Shown piece after piece: positions 60,045-64,000 of a stretch of DNA of 64,000 nucleotides. How positions within the stretch are numbered: position 1 is the first letter of the stretch; every line of letters begins with the position of its first letter. This DNA is from Acutalibacter sp. 1XD8-33. GTDB lineage: Bacteria; Bacillota; Clostridia; Oscillospirales; Acutalibacteraceae. The position numbers were made by a program, and so were the translations under genes. Where the stretch lies: assembly GCF_003612555.1 (NCBI RefSeq), contig NZ_RAZF01000004.1, positions 165,420 through 229,419 of the forward strand, read 5' to 3'. The notes under the pieces are model-generated. The model saw nothing but the letters and a program-made list of their open reading frames with translations. It ran no database searches and was not told the DNA's origin.

Positions 60045-62414
60045 ATGGATAAAATCGTAAAGACGGGCTTAAAGATCGACTTACACATTCATTCCTGTTT
60101 TTCAGCTAAAAAGGATGGAAAAAAGGTCAAGGACAATACGATTCAAAATGTGCCCGTGCTTATAGAAAAGCTAATAACGCAAGGTGTCAATATTTGTGCA
60201 ATTACTGACCATGACAGTTTTTCATATGAAATGTATTCTACTCTTAAATCCGCTGAGACTCAAAATGGCTCAATCTGCAAGGTTCTCCCAGGAGTAGAGT
60301 TTTCAGTTACCTTTGAAACAGATGATTCTTCGCCAAGCACAGTTCACATTGTGACAATTTTCTCCGATGAGGAACCACAAAAAGTCCAACTGTTGGAATC
60401 TGTTTTAAATACAATACCCCCTAATTTGGATGGAACTTATTCCGAGGAATGCTTTTTACGGGTACTCCGCGAAATCGATTTAGATACGATTCTAATTGCT
60501 CATCAAAAGAATTCTTTAGGTAGTCGTAAGCCAAGAAAACATGATGCAAATTCATTAGGGGATGCAAAATTTCATGAATTTATCTATTCAGACTATTTTG
60601 AGGCATTTGAATTTAAAAATCGTAAAAATGAAGTCTTAAACAAAAATTACCTTGTTCAAACAAATCTTGATGAGAAAGTCACTTTTGTAACCGGAACAGA
60701 TTGCCACGATTGGAGTGTATATCCCAAAGAAGACACTTCCGATTCTTTGGTTGAGTTTCCATATACATTTGCAAAATGCCTTCCAACTTTTAAGGGCTTA
60801 GTAATGGCAATTACAGATTCCTCTCGCCTAAAAATGGTTAATAGTTTTTTCAGCCCGGATAAATTTTCGTTAGAAAGTTTATCCTTCAAAACCAGGAATA
60901 AAGAACTTTCTATTCCTCTTTCTAAAGGAATTAATGTTATTATCGGAGATAATTCAATAGGTAAATCGTTATTACTACATTCCATAACAGGATTTGAAAA
61001 AACCGGAGACGCCCTTGCACCTGCAATAAAAAGAGGGTATAAGAGTTACTTAAAACGAAACAGTTTGGTTATTCCAAAGAAACTATCTATTGAGAATATT
61101 TTTTATTTTGATATGCAAGGTGAGATTCGAGCGAAGTTTGAAGAAAACCACTTAGATGCCACTGAATTTCTTTCAAGATACTTCCCTCCAAACATTGATG
61201 AGCAACCTTATAAACGTCTTGTCGAAAATGAGCTCAATCGTATGATTGATTATTTGACTAACAAGTTTTCTATAGATGCTGAAATCCACAATCTTGCTTC
61301 CTTTACAATTGCTGTTTCGGATAAACCCTCAGAAAGCTTGGTCTTTAGTCACAATCTTCGCTCACAAAAAGTAGAAACAAAGCAATTCATTGATATCATT
61401 TCAAAGATTGACGAACTGGTTATTTTGTTAAATCAGATGGCGGATTTGCAGGTAGATGAAGATGATAGGACATATTTTGAAACGCAACGTGCCAACATAT
61501 TGAAAATGCGGTCAAAATACCAAACACGCGCCAATGAAATAAGTCTAGAAAACCAACGTATAGAAGCCATAGCCAAATCAATTCAGAATGTGGCCTCACG
61601 CCATAATAGAAGTATTTCTGATAGGCAAAAGAAACTTGAATCTTTTGAGAGCAATACGAACACCCTCAAAGAAACTGTGATTTCTATACTTAAAAAGCTA
61701 CAAAAACTTCAGCGATATTCACCATGCATCGAAGAAGTCTCTATTGCACCAAACACCAATACGATTTTTGATTATCAGTTTATATCTCGTCTAAATGTTG
61801 ATAAATTGAATACAGAATACTTCTTGTCACATATCGCTAAAGTGATTCGGTCTAAGTCATCTATTGATTGGGAGACTATTACCGAAAAGAAACTTAGAGA
61901 TATTCTTTTGAAGTATGATGAGTCCAAACCAGTTCTACAATTTTTTAAAGAGGCAATGCTTGACAGTATAGAGAATGATTTTCTGCCCAAAAAAGCCATA
62001 ATTTATCAAGGAATGGACAAATCAGATGAGTTATCTTCGGGTCTCAACTCCAAAATATATTTTGACCTGCTTTCCTATGAAAACACCAGAGATGGAATCT
62101 ATATTGTCGATCAGCCAGAGGATAATGTTTCTCAAACAGCGATAAAAACTTACTTATTGGCTCGATTTAAAACGATGGGAGAAAATCGGCAAATAATTAT
62201 GGTTACGCATAACCCTCAGTTTATTGTCAACCTTGATGTTGATAATATTATTTATATTTTCCAAGATGGAGATGGGTTCAACGCATATTCTGGCGCGTTA
62301 GAATATGCAGATGATACCTATAGCATTCTTGATATCGTCGCTAAGAATATAGATGGTGGACTGGATTCAATTAAAAAGAGGTGGAAACGCTATGAAAAGA
62401 TTACTGCGATTTGA
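60045..62414 (+). CDS. PHP-domain TrlF-family AAA-like ATPase
   Basis: The N-terminal PHP phosphoesterase domain (about residues 10-260) has DLHIHSCFSA (metal His pair), ITDHDSFSYEMYSTLK, VLPGVEFSV, ILIAHQKNSL and TGTDCHDWSVYP, all metal sites of PHP enzymes. A SMC/Rad50-like ATPase follows: INVIIGDNSIGKSLLLHSIT (Walker A, about 305), a coiled region (about 490-570), and IYIVDQPEDNVSQTAIKTYL (signature/Walker B region) then IIMVTHNPQFI (switch His). NCBI calls such proteins TrlF-family AAA-like ATPases. A role as a nuclease in phage defence is plausible but unproven. The ATG at 60045 follows GGGTGGA. It overlaps the next gene by 23 bp. Confidence 0.82.
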   Translation: MDKIVKTGLKIDLHIHSCFSAKKDGKKVKDNTIQNVPVLIEKLITQGVNICAITDHDSFSYEMYSTLKSAETQNGSICKVLPGVEFSVTFETDDSSPSTVHIVTIFSDEEPQKVQLLESVLNTIPPNLDGTYSEECFLRVLREIDLDTILIAHQKNSLGSRKPRKHDANSLGDAKFHEFIYSDYFEAFEFKNRKNEVLNKNYLVQTNLDEKVTFVTGTDCHDWSVYPKEDTSDSLVEFPYTFAKCLPTFKGLVMAITDSSRLKMVNSFFSPDKFSLESLSFKTRNKELSIPLSKGINVIIGDNSIGKSLLLHSITGFEKTGDALAPAIKRGYKSYLKRNSLVIPKKLSIENIFYFDMQGEIRAKFEENHLDATEFLSRYFPPNIDEQPYKRLVENELNRMIDYLTNKFSIDAEIHNLASFTIAVSDKPSESLVFSHNLRSQKVETKQFIDIISKIDELVILLNQMADLQVDEDDRTYFETQRANILKMRSKYQTRANEISLENQRIEAIAKSIQNVASRHNRSISDRQKKLESFESNTNTLKETVISILKKLQKLQRYSPCIEEVSIAPNTNTIFDYQFISRLNVDKLNTEYFLSHIAKVIRSKSSIDWETITEKKLRDILLKYDESKPVLQFFKEAMLDSIENDFLPKKAIIYQGMDKSDELSSGLNSKIYFDLLSYENTRDGIYIVDQPEDNVSQTAIKTYLLARFKTMGENRQIIMVTHNPQFIVNLDVDNIIYIFQDGDGFNAYSGALEYADDTYSILDIVAKNIDGGLDSIKKRWKRYEKITAI

Positions 62415-63072
62415 GTTTCGGCAGAACTCTTATATTCTTCTTGAAAATGAAAAAACAGTCTTTTCTATTAACGCAGGAGACCTCAAATTCAATGCGTTAC
62501 AATTTTATAAAGGAGTATACTCCGAAAAAGGTATATCTACCAATATAGAAATTGAAAACCGTGTTGATGATTCAGATAAAACAGGCAAGTATGTATTCGT
62601 GTGGTTACTTGAGATAGTCCAAGCCATATCTGAAGCTTTGCCAGAAGAAAATAGTGATAGTGAAGATATTACCCCTTCTGAAAAGAATAGTGAAGAATCT
62701 CTACCATCCAAAATTATTCCCTTGTTTGAGTTTGCAGCTTGTGCAGGAGATGGTTTTTTCAATGATGACACTATTCCCCATATAGATTATTCCACTGATG
62801 TTATCGAGGCAGATTATGCGGTGACTATAGCTGGTCATAGCATGGAACCGACTATCCAAGATGGCGCGGTTGCGTTAGTAAAGAAAGTTGATTGTCTTGA
62901 ACACAATGAAATCGGAATATTTATTGTTGATGGATCAATTATGTGTAAGCGGTATGTCAAAAAGGGCCGGGAGGTTCTTTTGTGTCCAGATAATCAATCA
63001 GGCGAATATTCTTCTATAAAGGCATCTTCAGTAAACTCATGTATACTACAAGGAAAGGTGCTTGGGGTATAA
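62392..63072 (+). CDS. S24/LexA-like serine peptidase with a novel N-terminal domain
   Basis: The C-terminal half is an S24 peptidase: ADYAVTIAGHSMEPTIQDGAVALV (catalytic Ser150), IGIFIVDGSIMCKRYVKKG (catalytic Lys186) and SVNSCILQGKVLG. LexA and phage repressors self-cleave at this domain after RecA activation. The N-terminal 85 residues (MKRLLRFEFRQNSYILLENE, then FSINAGDLKFNALQF) are not the usual HTH and are unrecognised; an acidic linker (about 85-110) joins both parts. The ATG at 62392 lies in the end of the PHP/ATPase gene (23-bp overlap), so the two are cotranslated. It may sense DNA damage or be a regulatory partner of the ATPase. Confidence 0.78.
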   Translation: MKRLLRFEFRQNSYILLENEKTVFSINAGDLKFNALQFYKGVYSEKGISTNIEIENRVDDSDKTGKYVFVWLLEIVQAISEALPEENSDSEDITPSEKNSEESLPSKIIPLFEFAACAGDGFFNDDTIPHIDYSTDVIEADYAVTIAGHSMEPTIQDGAVALVKKVDCLEHNEIGIFIVDGSIMCKRYVKKGREVLLCPDNQSGEYSSIKASSVNSCILQGKVLGV

Positions 63073-63304
63073 GCATAAATCCTTCAGCAAAAGATGTACC
63101 GTGGGATTTTAACTCCCCAGAATTGTCATACGTGGTAATATTTTGTGAGAGTTCGAATGCATACCTTGATTGGGCAAAAATATCTTTTTGGTCGTGGGTT
63201 CACATCTAAGGACGGTTATTCTGATACAATGGGTATCGGGATAACTGTCCTTGATTTTTACCAAAAGTCACTGAAAACGGCTGTTTCTCCAACATTTTTG
63301 AGAG

Positions 63305-63354
63305 AAGGCCCACCGCTGGCTGGATAAATCTCCAGACCAGCGGTGGGCCTTTTT
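63305..63354 (+). terminator. Strong terminator of the PHP/S24 unit
   Basis: AAGGCCCACCGCTGG (63305-63319) pairs with CCAGCGGTGGGCCTT (63337-63351) over 15 bp, followed by TTTTT-type text. The 232 bp between the S24 stop codon and it hold only a 60-codon ORF with no support. Confidence 0.9.
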
Positions 63355-63485
63355 GCATTTCTGGGGCATTGGAGGTAGGGTTATCGTGGATTTATTGGGT
63401 ATCGTTATTTTATGGAGGCAATCGTCAAATTTCTGCACAGGAAACGTCCTTGGCCACGCTATTCGCAACAAGGCCAGGGATGTTT

Positions 63486-63905
63486 TTAGCCCTCAATAGC
63501 AATCAGGTTCTTTTGCTCCACCTGAACCACCTGGCTCACTTTGGGGATGAACAGGCGCAGGATGCCGTCCTCGAACTTGCCGTGGATGTCCCTCCTGTTT
63601 GATCTTATCCCCCACATAAAAGCTGCGGCGGCAGGAGCCGATGAAGCGTTCCCGGCGCAGATATGCTCATTCTGAACATTGTCGTTGTGCGTCTGCTCCA
63701 CAGTCGCGCTGATGCAGAGGTAGCCGTCCTTCAGTTCAGCAGCGAATTTTTCCTTGTAAACACCGGGCAGATCAACATCCAACTCGTATCCCTGGTCGCT
63801 CTCTTTGATGTCCGTGTTCATCCTGCCGCGCAGGGTAGTTGCGCTGAAAGTGGATTCAGCCAGCTCATCAAACATATTCTTTGCCATCAGATCAGGGGTT
63901 AGCAT
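63486..63905 (-). pseudogene. Hsp20/alpha-crystallin small heat-shock protein with two compensating frameshifts
   Basis: Small heat-shock proteins hold unfolded proteins. The start (MLTPDLMAKNMFDELAES), IKESDQGYELDVDLPGVYKE and the end FEDGILRLFIPKVSQVVQVE are Hsp20 text in the annotated frame. Between about 63592 and 63660 the annotated frame reads AGNASSAPAAAAFMWGIRSN, which is not Hsp20-like, while the next frame reads YLRRERFIGSCRRSFYVGD-like text (LRRERFIGSCRRSFYVGD, KIKQE), the true strand of the domain. One base was lost near 63660 and one G gained near 63592, so reading frame returns to normal. About 23 residues are altered and the protein is probably inactive. GAAAGGAG precedes the ATG. 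Confidence 0.7.
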
Positions 63906-64000
63906 AAGAATTGCTCCTTTCAGACTTGCGCGTACTGTAAACTAAAATGAAAGTTGAAGACCCGTCAGCCCTTCTGGTACAATGGTTTCACCACAAATCC

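Noticed and set aside
63145..63327. 60-codon ORF after the S24 gene
   Set aside because: It runs into the terminator stem, has no RBS and no family signal.

Overview
The window looks like the chromosome of a spore-forming, GC-rich gut-type member of the Clostridia, most like the Oscillospiraceae (Flavonifractor/Lawsonibacter-type). This is inferred from GC-rich genes with AGGAGG ribosome-binding sites, a pro-sigma-K gene, ribonuclease Y beside a YmdB-type phosphodiesterase, a T-box in front of thrS, TIGR-type serine recombinases and many palindromic intergenic repeats. The species cannot be named from the sequence alone.

The left edge (1-2430) is the right end of an integrated element. A large serine recombinase is translated into the antisense of the 3' end of a tRNA-Val(CAC) gene, and the rest of the element lies to the left. 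Next comes sucrose/fructose metabolism (GH32 hydrolase, PfkB fructokinase), a secreted papain-like peptidase broken by a frameshift, a GH130 phosphorylase and a run of single-gene housekeeping functions (GNAT-DUF3795, kinase-like protein, HD hydrolase, NYN-LOTUS protein, sugar isomerase, asparaginase).

The main discovery is at 14493-24739. The sporulation sigma factor gene sigK is split into a 5' part (14493-14826) and a 3' part (24381-24739) by a 9,554-bp skin-like element. The shared core AAATG, imperfect inverted arms and an element-borne serine recombinase at the right border predict precise excision to rebuild a 230-residue pro-sigma-K. The element carries an HTH/zeta-toxin pair, decayed plasmid functions (MobC, a primase pseudogene), an XRE regulator with an operator over its own promoter, and an AT-rich cassette (P-loop kinase, ASCH protein, membrane-anchored unknown protein, GNAT).

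The stretch 24829-30553 is a five-gene run: an SLH/transglutaminase-like surface protein, a lipoprotein, an MBOAT acyltransferase, a DHHW partner and TrmO, which suggests acylation of an extracellular polymer. From 31389 to 53282 lie core genes: an iron-siderophore ABC transporter, aroD with an AAA+ ATPase, an orphan MazF, CCA-adding enzyme, an ECF sigma/anti-sigma pair, RecG, a DAK2/DegV-type protein, YmdB, RNase Y, and ThrRS under a T-box. A mosaic family of palindromic repeats sits in at least seven intergenic gaps among these genes.

The right part (53283-63480) is accessory and partly decayed: a MATE remnant, a phosphoesterase remnant, a GNAT, a DUF2806 protein, remnants of a conjugative-type element, then a tRNA-Gly(CCC) followed by an AT-rich island. 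The island has a recombinase DNA-binding fragment, a KilA-N protein, and an overlapping pair of a PHP/TrlF-type ATPase and an S24-type peptidase, a candidate defence or stress-response unit. The window ends in an Hsp20 gene with two compensating frameshifts.
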